From assembly GCF_009834875.1 (NCBI RefSeq), contig NZ_WVHT01000006.1:186001-250000 (forward strand): DNA of 64,000 bases. The letters run 5' to 3'. Under the pieces are notes generated by a model, which was given only the letters and a program-made list of their open reading frames with translations, searched no databases and was not told the DNA's origin. The DNA is from Hufsiella arboris. GTDB taxonomy: Bacteria; Bacteroidota; Bacteroidia; Sphingobacteriales; Sphingobacteriaceae. The translations under genes and the position numbers were made by a program. Within the stretch, counting starts at the first letter, position 1. Every line of letters begins with the position of its first letter. This document shows positions 17,231-26,721 of this stretch, piece by piece.

Positions 17231-18058
17231 ATGAGTAGAAAAATAGCAATACAAGGCATCAAGGCATCATTCCACGAAGAAGCTGCTTTCAAGTTTTTTG
17301 GTGAGGATATCGATACCATCGAATGCAACTCCTTTCGTGCCACTTGCGAAGCTTTAAAAAACAAAGAAGCGGACTATGTGGTGATGGCTATCGAGAACTC
17401 TATTGCCGGCAGCATCCTACCAAACTATACGCTATTACAAGATTACCATTTTAGCATTATCGGCGAAGTTTACCTCCCTATACAATTACATTTAATGGCC
17501 TTGCCGGGAGTGAAATTTGAAGATATTAAGTTCGTTGAATCACATCCTATTGCTATCCGTCAGTGTATCGACTTCTTTTATGAATATCCGCACATAAAAG
17601 TTGTTGAAAGTACAGATACCGCAGCATGTGCAAAGAAAATCCGTGACAACCAACTAACTGACACGGTTGCCATCGCCAATCAACTTGCGGCAAAACTATA
17701 TGGCCTGGAAATCATTGAACGCCGGATAGAATCCAACAAGAAAAACTATACACGTTTCCTGATCCTTACCTATCCCGGAAAATCAATCGACGGCCTGGCG
17801 AATAAAGCATCCTTAAGTTTCCAGGTTGGTAATGAAGTTGGCTCACTGGCAAAAATCCTGAATATATTCGCCGATAAAAATATCAACCTCAGCAAGATTC
17901 AATCCATGCCTGTTTTAGGCAAAAGAAATGAGTACAACTTTTATGTCGATATCGAATGGAATAACTCGCCCGATTACGATTCAGCGATCAGGCAGGTTTT
18001 AAAATATGCCGTAAACTTCACCATCATGGGTGAATATCAAAAGAACGAAGAAGTTTAA
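17231..18058 (+). CDS. pheA: Prephenate dehydratase
   Basis: Converts prephenate to phenylpyruvate, the committed step to phenylalanine, in the cytoplasm. From the ATG at 17231 it has 275 residues; an in-frame TTG at 17219 lies inside the terminator T-tract and is unlikely. The PDT domain (IAIQGIKASFHEEAAFKFF, VVMAIENSIAGSI) carries the catalytic TRF motif in KKNYTRFLIL. The C-terminal ACT domain (SLSFQVGNEVGSLAKIL, INLSKIQSMPV) is the phenylalanine-sensing regulatory module, with the ESRP motif altered to IQSMP. It is the first gene after the attenuator and has no fused chorismate mutase; that activity is on the next gene. Confidence 0.95.
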   Translation: MSRKIAIQGIKASFHEEAAFKFFGEDIDTIECNSFRATCEALKNKEADYVVMAIENSIAGSILPNYTLLQDYHFSIIGEVYLPIQLHLMALPGVKFEDIKFVESHPIAIRQCIDFFYEYPHIKVVESTDTAACAKKIRDNQLTDTVAIANQLAAKLYGLEIIERRIESNKKNYTRFLILTYPGKSIDGLANKASLSFQVGNEVGSLAKILNIFADKNINLSKIQSMPVLGKRNEYNFYVDIEWNNSPDYDSAIRQVLKYAVNFTIMGEYQKNEEV

Positions 18059-18142
18059 AAGTAAAAAAATACACTAGTCACCGAATATTATTTTATAAAA
18101 TACTTAATCTATAGAATTATTAAAAGCTTTAAATCAACAAAC

Positions 18143-19255
18143 ATGAAATTAAATCTTAACATCGAGCCATTATCAAACTGGCTGCAGCCAACAAATGAAA
18201 AAAAGCCGCTGGTAATTGCCGGGCCTTGCAGCGCCGAAACTGAAGAACAATTACTTGCTACAGCACATTTGCTTGCGAAAACCGGTAAAGTATCCGCTTT
18301 ACGTGCCGGCATCTGGAAACCACGCACCCGTCCGGGAGAATTCGAAGGAATCGGAAGCATTGGTTTACAGTGGTTAAAACGCGCCAAAGAAGAAACAGGG
18401 TTAAAAACCGCTACCGAAGTTGCGACTGCCAAACACGTAGAAGAAGCTTTAGCCGCCGGAGTTGATGTACTTTGGGTTGGTGCCCGATCAACGGCCAATC
18501 CATTTACCGTTCAGGAAATTGCTGATGCTCTAAAAGGCGCTGACGTTCCGGTAATCGTTAAAAACCCGGTTAACCCGGACGTTTCATTATGGGTTGGAGC
18601 GCTTGAACGTATCAACAACGCGGGAATTACCAAGCTTGCTGCTATTCACCGCGGATTCAGTTCATTCGAGAAAACAGCTTTCCGGAACGAGCCTATGTGG
18701 GAACTTGCCATCCAACTGAAAACACTTTGCCCTGAATTGCCGATGATCAATGATCCGAGCCATATCTGCGGAAATCGCGAACTTATCTCGTACGTTTCGC
18801 AAAAAGCGCTTGATCTGGATATGCAAGGATTAATTATCGAATCACATATAGATCCTTCTGTTGCATGGACTGATGCAAAACAGCAAGTTACTCCGGCGGC
18901 GTTATCTGACCTGATTGACAACCTTACCCTGCGCCACCATGATCTGCAAACCCCTGAACTGGTTGACAAATTGACTGAGCTTCGCAAGCAAATCGACAAA
19001 CTTGATGATCTGATCTTTCAAAAAATCTCTGATCGTATGAAAGTTGCCGAAAAAATTGGCGAGCACAAACGTGATAATGACGTAACGATCCTGCAGGTTA
19101 ACCGTTGGGAAGAGATTCTTAAAAACCGCACAGCTTACGCCCGCGCTTTGAAACTTGACGACACATTCACAGAAAAACTTCTGGAGTTACTGCACAACGA
19201 ATCTATCCGTCGTCAAACCGAAGTTATGAACACAAAAACAGCGACAGAAGCCTAA
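18143..19255 (+). CDS. Bifunctional DAHP synthase / chorismate mutase (type II)
   Basis: A 370-residue fusion. The N-terminal domain (about residues 20-265) is a type I DAHP synthase of the AroG/KDOP group: VIAGPCSAETEEQ, RAGIWKPRTRPGEFEG, KTATEV, VGARSTANPF, KNPVNPD, INDPSHICG. It condenses PEP and erythrose-4-phosphate to open the shikimate pathway. The C-terminal ~90 residues are an AroQ-type chorismate mutase (LRKQIDKLDDLIFQKISDRMKVAEKIGEHKR split over one helix, with conserved Arg, Lys and Asp). The fusion of the first pathway step with the branch-point step is typical of Bacteroidota. It overlaps aroA by one base (TAATG). Confidence 0.94.
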   Translation: MKLNLNIEPLSNWLQPTNEKKPLVIAGPCSAETEEQLLATAHLLAKTGKVSALRAGIWKPRTRPGEFEGIGSIGLQWLKRAKEETGLKTATEVATAKHVEEALAAGVDVLWVGARSTANPFTVQEIADALKGADVPVIVKNPVNPDVSLWVGALERINNAGITKLAAIHRGFSSFEKTAFRNEPMWELAIQLKTLCPELPMINDPSHICGNRELISYVSQKALDLDMQGLIIESHIDPSVAWTDAKQQVTPAALSDLIDNLTLRHHDLQTPELVDKLTELRKQIDKLDDLIFQKISDRMKVAEKIGEHKRDNDVTILQVNRWEEILKNRTAYARALKLDDTFTEKLLELLHNESIRRQTEVMNTKTATEA

Positions 19256-20529
19256 TGAATTCTCAAGCAATCGCTTTAAGTAACCTGAATAACAGCTTTC
19301 ACGGAACGATTCAATTAACCGGATCAAAAAGTGAAAGCAACAGGGCTTTGATTTTGCAGGCATTGAGTGACGGATTGATTGAAGTAAAAAATCTTTCATC
19401 CGCAGCCGACACAGTGACTCTAAACAATCTTTTAAAAGAATTGTCCGGGGTTAACAGTGCCGGCGAGAGTACCGAAATCAGCGTCGGCCCTGCTGGCACT
19501 GCAATGCGGTTTCTCACTGCATATGCCGCAGTTAAAGGAACGAAGGTTACCATCACGGGAAGTGAGCGGATGAAACAGCGCCCAATTGGAATTTTGGTTA
19601 ATTCGTTGCTTGACCTGGGCGCCAAGATCTCATACAGTGAAACCGCCGGTTTTCCTCCCGTCAAGATTACGGGGAATTTCAATCAGAAAACGGCTAAGGT
19701 AAAAGTTAAAGGCTCCATCAGCTCACAATACATTACAGCTTTGCTTCTTGTGGCGCCAACGCTGTCGAAGGGCATTACGATCGAAATCGAAGGAGACCTG
19801 ACATCAAAACCTTATGTAGAAATGACACTGGCGATGATGGGCCAATGCGGAATCAATCATACGTGGCACGACAACCAGGTAAAAATTGGTGCGCAAACTT
19901 TTAAGCCCTCAACTATTACGGTTGAACCTGACTGGAGCGCCGCATCATACTGGTACTCAGTTGCCGCGCTTTGTAACGACGCGACTATCAAACTGCCTTT
20001 TCTGAAAAAAGATAGCTTGCAGGGAGATAACCGTATTGCAGAAATCATGTCGCATCTTGGCGTGGAAACGACTTATGAGGAAGATGGCATTACGATCGTC
20101 AATACAGGAAAAAAACTTGATCAAACAGATTTTGATTTCAAGGAATGCCCGGATCTGGCGCAAACGGTTATTGCATGCTGCGCAGCTTTAGGGTATAATG
20201 CGACATTTACCGGCCTGGAGACGCTTAAGATCAAAGAGACCGATCGTGTAGCAGCCTTACAAAATGAGCTAGCAAAATTGAATGTAACGCTTACCGAAAA
20301 TAACGGTTCATATTTTTTGGACAGCGAAGGCAAGCAAATTCCCGACGAAGTTAGCTTCAGCACTTATGAAGATCACCGGATGGCTATGGCGTTTGCTCCG
20401 CTGGCATTAGTAATTAATAAAGTTATTATTGAGGATCCAGAGGTGGTTGAAAAATCATATCCTCATTTTTGGGAAGACATGAAAAAAGCCGGGTTTGAAA
20501 TAAAAACTTCAGAATTAGCCAAAAGCTAG
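19255..20529 (+). CDS. aroA: 5-enolpyruvylshikimate-3-phosphate synthase
   Basis: Transfers enolpyruvyl from PEP to shikimate-3-phosphate. The 424-residue sequence shows the family landmarks: [17 protein letters not shown] (substrate Lys/Ser loop), GPAGTAMRF, a [11 protein letters not shown] phosphate-binding region, [27 protein letters not shown] and [14 protein letters not shown] near the C-terminus. The glycine-rich loop reads GPAGTAMRF rather than the NAGTAMRP of enterobacterial enzymes. Its start overlaps the stop of the DAHP synthase gene, which indicates coupled translation in the operon. Confidence 0.95.
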   Translation: MNSQAIALSNLNNSFHGTIQLTGSKSESNRALILQALSDGLIEVKNLSSAADTVTLNNLLKELSGVNSAGESTEISVGPAGTAMRFLTAYAAVKGTKVTITGSERMKQRPIGILVNSLLDLGAKISYSETAGFPPVKITGNFNQKTAKVKVKGSISSQYITALLLVAPTLSKGITIEIEGDLTSKPYVEMTLAMMGQCGINHTWHDNQVKIGAQTFKPSTITVEPDWSAASYWYSVAALCNDATIKLPFLKKDSLQGDNRIAEIMSHLGVETTYEEDGITIVNTGKKLDQTDFDFKECPDLAQTVIACCAALGYNATFTGLETLKIKETDRVAALQNELAKLNVTLTENNGSYFLDSEGKQIPDEVSFSTYEDHRMAMAFAPLALVINKVIIEDPEVVEKSYPHFWEDMKKAGFEIKTSELAKS

Positions 20530-20587
20530 CCACAAAATATGGCACTTAAAAAATCTTATTACTGATATCTCATTACTCAATACTACA

Positions 20588-21694
20588 ATGGCAGGTAATT
20601 CATTCGGACAGCTTTTTCGCATCACTACATTTGGCGAATCGCACGGCGCAGCAATCGGTGTAGTAATAGACGGCTGTCCGCCAAATATTGAAATTGACCA
20701 GGATTTTATTCAGGGAGAACTGGACAAACGAAAACCGGGACAGTCGCGGATTACTACCCAAAGAAAAGAAAGCGATGAATTCCAGATCCTGTCGGGGATT
20801 TTCGAAAATAAAACGACAGGTACTCCTCTCGCAATCATTATTCCCAATTCAGACCAGCGTTCAAAAGATTACGATCATAACAAGGATATTTTCAGGCCGT
20901 CGCATGCCGATTTTACTTACGAGGCAAAGTACGGGATAAGAGATCACCGGGGAGGCGGCAGGTCGTCCGCCCGCGAAACTGCAGCACGCGTAGCAGCAGG
21001 TGCGATAGCAAAGTTATTTCTTCAAAAATCAGGGGTTGAGATATTTGCGCACGTTTCCGGCGTAGGAATAATTGAAGCGCCTGAACCATCCAGTGCCGAT
21101 TTAAAGCAACTTGAAACAATTCGCGAATCAAACCTTGTTCGCTGCGCCGATGAAAATAAGGCTGCAGAAATGGTTGAATATATCGACGGTATACGCAAAG
21201 CCGGAGATACTGTTGGCGGACGGATTTCATGTGTCATTAAAAATTGTCCGGCAGGTTTAGGCGAACCGGTTTTTGATAAGCTTCACGCAGAATTGGGCAA
21301 AGCTATGCTAAGTATCAACGCCGTGCACGGATTTGAGTATGGCTCCGGCTTTAAAGGCTCGGAGATGCGGGGCTCACAACATAATGACATTCCTGTCGCC
21401 ACAAATGATCCAACCAAAATGGAAACTGTAACTAATTTTTCAGGGGGCGTACAGGGAGGTATTTCAAACGGAATGGATATTACATTTAAAGTTGCATTTA
21501 AACCCGTTGCGACCATTATGCATAACCAGCCAACAATAGACAAAGAAGGCAATTCCGCTGAAATCAAGGGAAAAGGCAGACATGACCCTTGTGTAGTTCC
21601 AAGAGCAGTTGCCATAATTGAAGCAATGGCAGCCCTGGTAATTGCCGATCATCTATTAAGAAATCAATCTGTAAAACAAAATTTCTCCGTATAA
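20588..21694 (+). CDS. aroC: Chorismate synthase
   Basis: An FMN-dependent lyase that forms chorismate from EPSP. The 368-residue protein begins with the family signature [20 protein letters not shown] and contains RRPGQSR-like [33 protein letters not shown] and RGSQHNDI, and ends with [20 protein letters not shown]. All the usual flavin- and substrate-binding blocks are present. It is the last gene of the operon and is followed within 25 bases by a terminator. Confidence 0.96.
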   Translation: MAGNSFGQLFRITTFGESHGAAIGVVIDGCPPNIEIDQDFIQGELDKRKPGQSRITTQRKESDEFQILSGIFENKTTGTPLAIIIPNSDQRSKDYDHNKDIFRPSHADFTYEAKYGIRDHRGGGRSSARETAARVAAGAIAKLFLQKSGVEIFAHVSGVGIIEAPEPSSADLKQLETIRESNLVRCADENKAAEMVEYIDGIRKAGDTVGGRISCVIKNCPAGLGEPVFDKLHAELGKAMLSINAVHGFEYGSGFKGSEMRGSQHNDIPVATNDPTKMETVTNFSGGVQGGISNGMDITFKVAFKPVATIMHNQPTIDKEGNSAEIKGKGRHDPCVVPRAVAIIEAMAALVIADHLLRNQSVKQNFSV

Positions 21695-21715
21695 ACAGCT
21701 ATGCAAGTTAGCTTG

Positions 21716-21741
21716 AAAACGCTCGAATGGGCGTTTTTTTT
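21716..21741 (+). terminator. Terminator of the aromatic operon
   Basis: A nine-pair stem with one G-U pair (AAAACGCTC 21716-21724 with GGGCGTTTT 21729-21737), loop GAAT, and a T-run to about 21741. It begins 21 bases after the aroC stop. Confidence 0.8.
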
Positions 21742-21929
21742 ATTTCCCTTTTTGTTTGTTCAGACCGTTTTTTTTCATTGGTTTTCATTGCGATTTTTTA
21801 TTTCCCTATAACCACCTCCAATGATTTAAGCAACCAATACGCCTCGATCTGTCACTTTATTTACCGCCGGTAATATCAAAATACTTATTAGTTTTAAGGG
21901 CCAAAAAATTTCGCGGGCGTCAATCATAA

Positions 21930-23516
21930 ATGAAGGTTTTTAATTTTTTTGTTCTGCTACTTTTAAGCATCAATTCATTTGCTAATACCGATAGCCTGCT
22001 TAATGAACTAAATACCGCCTTAGCAAATAAAAAAACATACGAGGGCAAGAAAATCAATCGTATTGAAAGCCTTAAAACTTCATTAAACGGCGCTCCTTCA
22101 GCTAAAAGCAGGTATGATATCTGCCTTTCCATTTACAATGAATATAAAACGTTCCAGTTTGATTCGGCATTTGTTTATAGCAAACAACTTGAACTGGTCG
22201 CTTCTAAACTCGATGATCCTTCAAGGCTTGAATATGTAAAACTCAAACAGGGTTTTATACTGCTGTCTTCAGGTATGTTTAAGGAAGCATTTGATATCCT
22301 CTACAAAATCGATAAGGCAAAATTAAGCCGGAATGAACAAATAGAATATTACAGTACGCTGGCCAGGAGCTATTACGATCTCGCGGATTTTGACAAGAAC
22401 ATCTATTACAACTCGGAATATAATAAAAAAGGACTCGCTTATTCTGATTCGGCCATTCATTTGAGCAAAACAGGGTCTTATGATTTTTATTCGCAAAGCG
22501 GGTTGAAAAATCTTCGCACCGGCAATCTCCAGAACGCGCTGGTGGACTACAAGAATTTAATGGCCTATAAAAACCAGGACCCTCACCAGTTTGCGATTAA
22601 TACAAGCTGTCTGAGTTTCATTTATTCGCATGCCGGCGAATCTGAAAAATCGCTTGATTATCTTATCATGGCCGCTATTTCAGACATCAAGTCGGCAACG
22701 AAGGAAACAGTTGCCATTTCGAACCTGGCTGATATTCTCTTTAAGAATGGCGATACAAAAAATTCGTACGTATATATCAAGCAAGCACTGGAAGATGCTG
22801 TCTTTTACGGCGCTCGTCACCGTGAAATTCAAATCAGCGCTATTCTGCCAATCATTGAGGGTGATAAACTAAATACCGTTGAGCGGCAAAAAACGCTGCT
22901 TCTCACCTATTCGGTTTTATTGACGATACTCGCAGTCATCATCGTGATATTCGTGATTATAACATTACGTCAGCTTAAAAAGATCAAGCTTGCAGATCAG
23001 ATTATTTCGCTGGCGAATGAAAACTTGCAGGAAAGCAATAAGCTGCTCACGGATGCGAATAAAATCAAAAACGAGTATGTTATATACTATTTCAAAATCA
23101 GCTCGGAATACATTGATAAGATCGAGCGTTTTAAAACTTCGGTCGAACATAAACTTGCCCTGCGAAACGTCGATGAAATAAAAAGCAGTGTTGGTAAGAT
23201 CAACATCCAAAAAGAACGCGAAGATCTCTTCCTGGGCTTCGATAAAGTTTTCCTAAAACTCTTTCCGAATTTCGTTAGCGATTTTAACGATCTGCTGAAA
23301 GCTGAAGAAAAATTTGTTCTGCCGGATGAGCACATGAATACTGAACTTCGGATTTACGCGCTCATACGGATCGGTATCACAGATAATGATCGTATTGCCA
23401 AGATCCTGAATTATTCCGTGAACACTATTTATGCTTATAAAACCCGGATTAAGAAAAAATCGAACTTTCCGGGTGATGAATTTGAGGATAAAATCATGCA
23501 GATTAACCCGGTTTAA
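21930..23516 (+). CDS. SusR-like membrane-bound transcriptional regulator (DUF6377-type)
   Basis: A 528-residue protein: a signal/anchor at the N-terminus (FNFFVLLLLSINSFA), a long helical TPR-like periplasmic region (about 20-320; repeats such as ARSYYDLADFDKN, LSFIYSHAGESEKSLDYL), one transmembrane span (about 325-347, LLLTYSVLLTILAVIIVIFV), then a coiled coil and a C-terminal helix-turn-helix (DNDRIAKILNYSVNTIYAYKTRIKKK). This is the architecture of SusR, the maltooligosaccharide sensor that activates the sus genes in Bacteroides thetaiotaomicron. It lies directly upstream of susC on the same strand. I infer that the periplasmic part senses maltodextrin and the cytoplasmic HTH activates the operon. 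Confidence 0.8.
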   Translation: MKVFNFFVLLLLSINSFANTDSLLNELNTALANKKTYEGKKINRIESLKTSLNGAPSAKSRYDICLSIYNEYKTFQFDSAFVYSKQLELVASKLDDPSRLEYVKLKQGFILLSSGMFKEAFDILYKIDKAKLSRNEQIEYYSTLARSYYDLADFDKNIYYNSEYNKKGLAYSDSAIHLSKTGSYDFYSQSGLKNLRTGNLQNALVDYKNLMAYKNQDPHQFAINTSCLSFIYSHAGESEKSLDYLIMAAISDIKSATKETVAISNLADILFKNGDTKNSYVYIKQALEDAVFYGARHREIQISAILPIIEGDKLNTVERQKTLLLTYSVLLTILAVIIVIFVIITLRQLKKIKLADQIISLANENLQESNKLLTDANKIKNEYVIYYFKISSEYIDKIERFKTSVEHKLALRNVDEIKSSVGKINIQKEREDLFLGFDKVFLKLFPNFVSDFNDLLKAEEKFVLPDEHMNTELRIYALIRIGITDNDRIAKILNYSVNTIYAYKTRIKKKSNFPGDEFEDKIMQINPV

Positions 23517-23593
23517 GCAAATACCTTTTTAGTATAATCAATATTCGACCTTTACAACCATTTTTCAAAACATTAATAATCAGTGTTTTAACT

Positions 23594-23632
23594 ATTTACA
23601 ATCTGTAAATAATCGATATCGGGCATCTGCCC
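23594..23632 (+). promoter_or_regulatory. Candidate operator region upstream of susC
   Basis: The 205-base gap between the regulator and susC contains the inverted repeat ATTTAC-N5-GTAAAT (23594-23610) and, ten bases on, GGGC-ATCT-GCCC (23621-23632). A near-match to the -7 element (TTCCTTTG, 23658-23665) follows. The first repeat is a plausible site for the SusR-like protein; this is inference from position and symmetry only. Confidence 0.25.
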
Positions 23633-23721
23633 CGTTTTAAATCCCTTTCCCTCTTCTTTCCTTTGACGGGTAAAATCTGCAGAAGATTTATACACCCAAT
23701 TAACCAATTTATTAAACTTAA

Positions 23722-26703
23722 ATGAAGAAGATCTACGCTTTAAAGTACGGGATTTTATTGCTGTTTATTTGTTTCGCAGGGTTTGCCCAGGCACAAAACA
23801 CAACGCTGACAGGAAAGATCCTTGACGAGAAACAGCAGCCGCTTCCCGGCGCTTCAGTATTAATTAAAAACACAACCCGAAGCACCTCCACCGATGTTGA
23901 CGGTAACTTCCGGATAAACGGCTTCCCCACCGGCAAACAAACGGTAGTTATCACGTTTATCGGTTACCAAACTATCGAAAGAGAAATCGATGCATCACAA
24001 ACCAGTTCCCTGAATGTTGAGATGAAGCCCTCTGCTCAAATTCTGGATGAAATTGCCGTTATCGGTTACGGTATCGTAAAAAAATCAGATGCCACCGGTG
24101 CTGTTGATGTGGTAAGTTCGAAAAACTTTAATAAGGGTGTGACTAATTCACCCCAGGAACTAATTGCAGGAAAAATTGCTGGTGTTTCCGTAACATCAAT
24201 CAGTGGTGCACCGGGCAACACGTCGACTATTCGTATTCGCGGCGGCGCGTCGCTAAGCGCAAGTAATGATCCTTTAATTGTTATTGATGGTGTTCCGATC
24301 GAGAACGTACCGATCGGTGGATCGCCAAATATCTTATCAACGCTGAATCCTAACGATATTGAAAGCTTTACCGTGTTAAAAGACGCCTCGGCAACCGCCA
24401 TATATGGATCACGGGCTTCAAACGGCGTTATCCAGATTACAACCAAGCGTGGCGGCAAAGATTTGAAGATCGGTTATAACCTGACCACTTCCCTGTCGAC
24501 TACGCCAAACAAAATTGACGTTTACACCGGCGATGAGTTCAGAGAACTTGTGAATCGCGTTTATGCGGGCAATAATGCCGTTACTTCACTGTTGGGGACA
24601 GACAACACCGACTGGCAAAGTCAGATTTACAAGAACGCTTTTACCCAGGATCACAATCTTTCTTTCTCGGGTACAGCCTGGAAAAAACTTCCATACCGGA
24701 TTTCAGGAGGTTACAACAACGCTGACGGTGTTTTGAAAACTTACAACTACGAGCGCACAACGCTGAATGTCGGCTTAAATCCCAGCTTTTTGAAAGATCA
24801 CCTGAAGTTTAACGTTAATTTTAAGGGCTTAATCAATAACAACAACTTCGCTGATCAGGGCGCCGTTGCAAGTGCTGTATTTTATGATCCGACGAAACCG
24901 GTTTACAACGGCAACACCCGCTGGAGAGGTTATACAACCTGGACTGAAAATGGCGATATCAACGGCAATCCGATCACGCTGGCAACTCCTAATCCTGTAG
25001 CACAACTTGATCTGACCGATAATACATCGAGAGTTAAAAGAAGCATCGGAAATATTCAAACCGACTATAAATTCCATTTCCTTCCGGAACTACGGGCCAA
25101 CCTGAATCTCGGTTACGACTATGCAAAATCTGAAGGACATAATAATGTTCAGGATAGCACGCAATGGGTTTATGTTCCTGTCGTCGCCGGCGGCCGGTTA
25201 AATAATTACAGTACGACAACCCGTAACCAGCTGGCCGACTTTTACCTGAATTACGCGAAGGACCTGAAAAGCATTAAAAGCCGCATAGACGTTACAGCAG
25301 GCTATTCGTGGTCGCATTTCTATCGTGAAGGTGTAAATAACACATCAGCGTTAGACGGATCTCAACCACAACCGACCGATGCCTACAAAACAGAATATTA
25401 CCTGGCGGCATTTTTCGGCAGACTCAACTATTCCTACAACGACAAATATCTTTTAACCTTCACCTTGCGTGATGATGCGACCTCTCGTTTTTCACCCGAT
25501 ACACGCTGGGGCTTGTTCCCTGCCGGTGCTTTTGCATGGAGAATCAAGAACGAGGACTTCCTGAAAAACAGCAATACGATTTCAGATCTGAAATTAAGAT
25601 TAGGCTACGGAGTAACGGGACAACAGGATCTGACATCATTAAACAATTATCCGTATCTCGCTAAGTACACCATCAGCGATGCAACATCGCGGTACAAATT
25701 TGGCGATACATATTATTACACGCTAAGGCCGGATGGATATGATGCCAATATTAAATGGGAATCGACAAACACCCTCAATGCTGGCATCGACTTTGGATTT
25801 GCAAATAACCGTATTACCGGTGCAATCGACTATTACTCGAAAAAAACAAGCGATTTGCTGAGCATCGTCGACTTACCGGCGGGAACGAATTTTTCCCCTA
25901 CCGTACTTACAAACATTGGCAGTCTTGACAACCATGGTATTGAATTCAGCTTAAACTCAAACATCATCGCGACTGGCAATTTCAACTGGTCGGTTAACTA
26001 CAACATCAGCTATAATAAAACCAAGATCACCAAGCTGAACCTGAACGATGATCCAAATTACGTGATTCCGTTGGGCGGAATTGCCGGAACGACGTCAGGA
26101 ACAATCCAGGCACAGAAAGTGGGCTATCCGGCCAATTCGTTCTACGTTTACAAGCAGGTTTATGACCCTTCAGGAAATCCGATCGAAGATAAATATGTCG
26201 ATCTGAACAATGACGGCGTGATCAATACCAGCGACTTGTACATCTACAAAAAACCGACTGCAGATGTGCTGATGGGCATTTCGACCAATCTAACCTACAA
26301 ACATTGGGATTTCTCGGCTACAGGACGGGCAAGCCTCGGCAACTACGTGTACAACAACGTAGCAGCCAACAGTACCTATCGCGGTTTGTATTCGTCGCTG
26401 CGTTACCTAAGCAATCAAACAACGGCTGCTGACGAAACTCAGTTTACAACCGCTCTTACAACTAACCTGTCCGACTATTATATTCAGAATGCATCGTTCT
26501 TCAGGCTGGATAATATGGTACTCGGTTACCGTTTCGCGCCGATGTTCAGCAACAAGTTTAAGTTGCGTTTAAGCGCATCCGTTCAGAACGTGTTTGTTAT
26601 CACCGATTACAAAGGACTTGATCCAGAGATCAGCGGCGGACTGGATAACAATTTCTATCCAAGATCCAGAACTTTTCAATTAGGTCTGAACGCTGAATTC
26701 TAA
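23722..26703 (+). CDS. susC: SusC/RagA-family TonB-dependent outer-membrane transporter
   Basis: A 993-residue outer-membrane importer for large saccharides, powered by TonB. The signal peptide ends GFAQAQ. A CarboxypepD_reg-like domain follows (TGKILDEKQQPLPGASV...VDGNFRING, about 28-110), then the plug with the SusC landmarks IRIRGGASLSASNDPLIVIDG and LKDASATAIYGSRASNGVI, and the barrel to the terminal strand RTFQLGLNAEF, which ends in Phe as expected for BAM recognition. The susD partner lies 18 bases downstream. Neighbouring amylase and alpha-glucosidase genes point to starch or maltodextrin as substrate. Confidence 0.95.
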   Translation: MKKIYALKYGILLLFICFAGFAQAQNTTLTGKILDEKQQPLPGASVLIKNTTRSTSTDVDGNFRINGFPTGKQTVVITFIGYQTIEREIDASQTSSLNVEMKPSAQILDEIAVIGYGIVKKSDATGAVDVVSSKNFNKGVTNSPQELIAGKIAGVSVTSISGAPGNTSTIRIRGGASLSASNDPLIVIDGVPIENVPIGGSPNILSTLNPNDIESFTVLKDASATAIYGSRASNGVIQITTKRGGKDLKIGYNLTTSLSTTPNKIDVYTGDEFRELVNRVYAGNNAVTSLLGTDNTDWQSQIYKNAFTQDHNLSFSGTAWKKLPYRISGGYNNADGVLKTYNYERTTLNVGLNPSFLKDHLKFNVNFKGLINNNNFADQGAVASAVFYDPTKPVYNGNTRWRGYTTWTENGDINGNPITLATPNPVAQLDLTDNTSRVKRSIGNIQTDYKFHFLPELRANLNLGYDYAKSEGHNNVQDSTQWVYVPVVAGGRLNNYSTTTRNQLADFYLNYAKDLKSIKSRIDVTAGYSWSHFYREGVNNTSALDGSQPQPTDAYKTEYYLAAFFGRLNYSYNDKYLLTFTLRDDATSRFSPDTRWGLFPAGAFAWRIKNEDFLKNSNTISDLKLRLGYGVTGQQDLTSLNNYPYLAKYTISDATSRYKFGDTYYYTLRPDGYDANIKWESTNTLNAGIDFGFANNRITGAIDYYSKKTSDLLSIVDLPAGTNFSPTVLTNIGSLDNHGIEFSLNSNIIATGNFNWSVNYNISYNKTKITKLNLNDDPNYVIPLGGIAGTTSGTIQAQKVGYPANSFYVYKQVYDPSGNPIEDKYVDLNNDGVINTSDLYIYKKPTADVLMGISTNLTYKHWDFSATGRASLGNYVYNNVAANSTYRGLYSSLRYLSNQTTAADETQFTTALTTNLSDYYIQNASFFRLDNMVLGYRFAPMFSNKFKLRLSASVQNVFVITDYKGLDPEISGGLDNNFYPRSRTFQLGLNAEF

Positions 26704-26721
26704 TCCTTAAGAAAACGAAAA

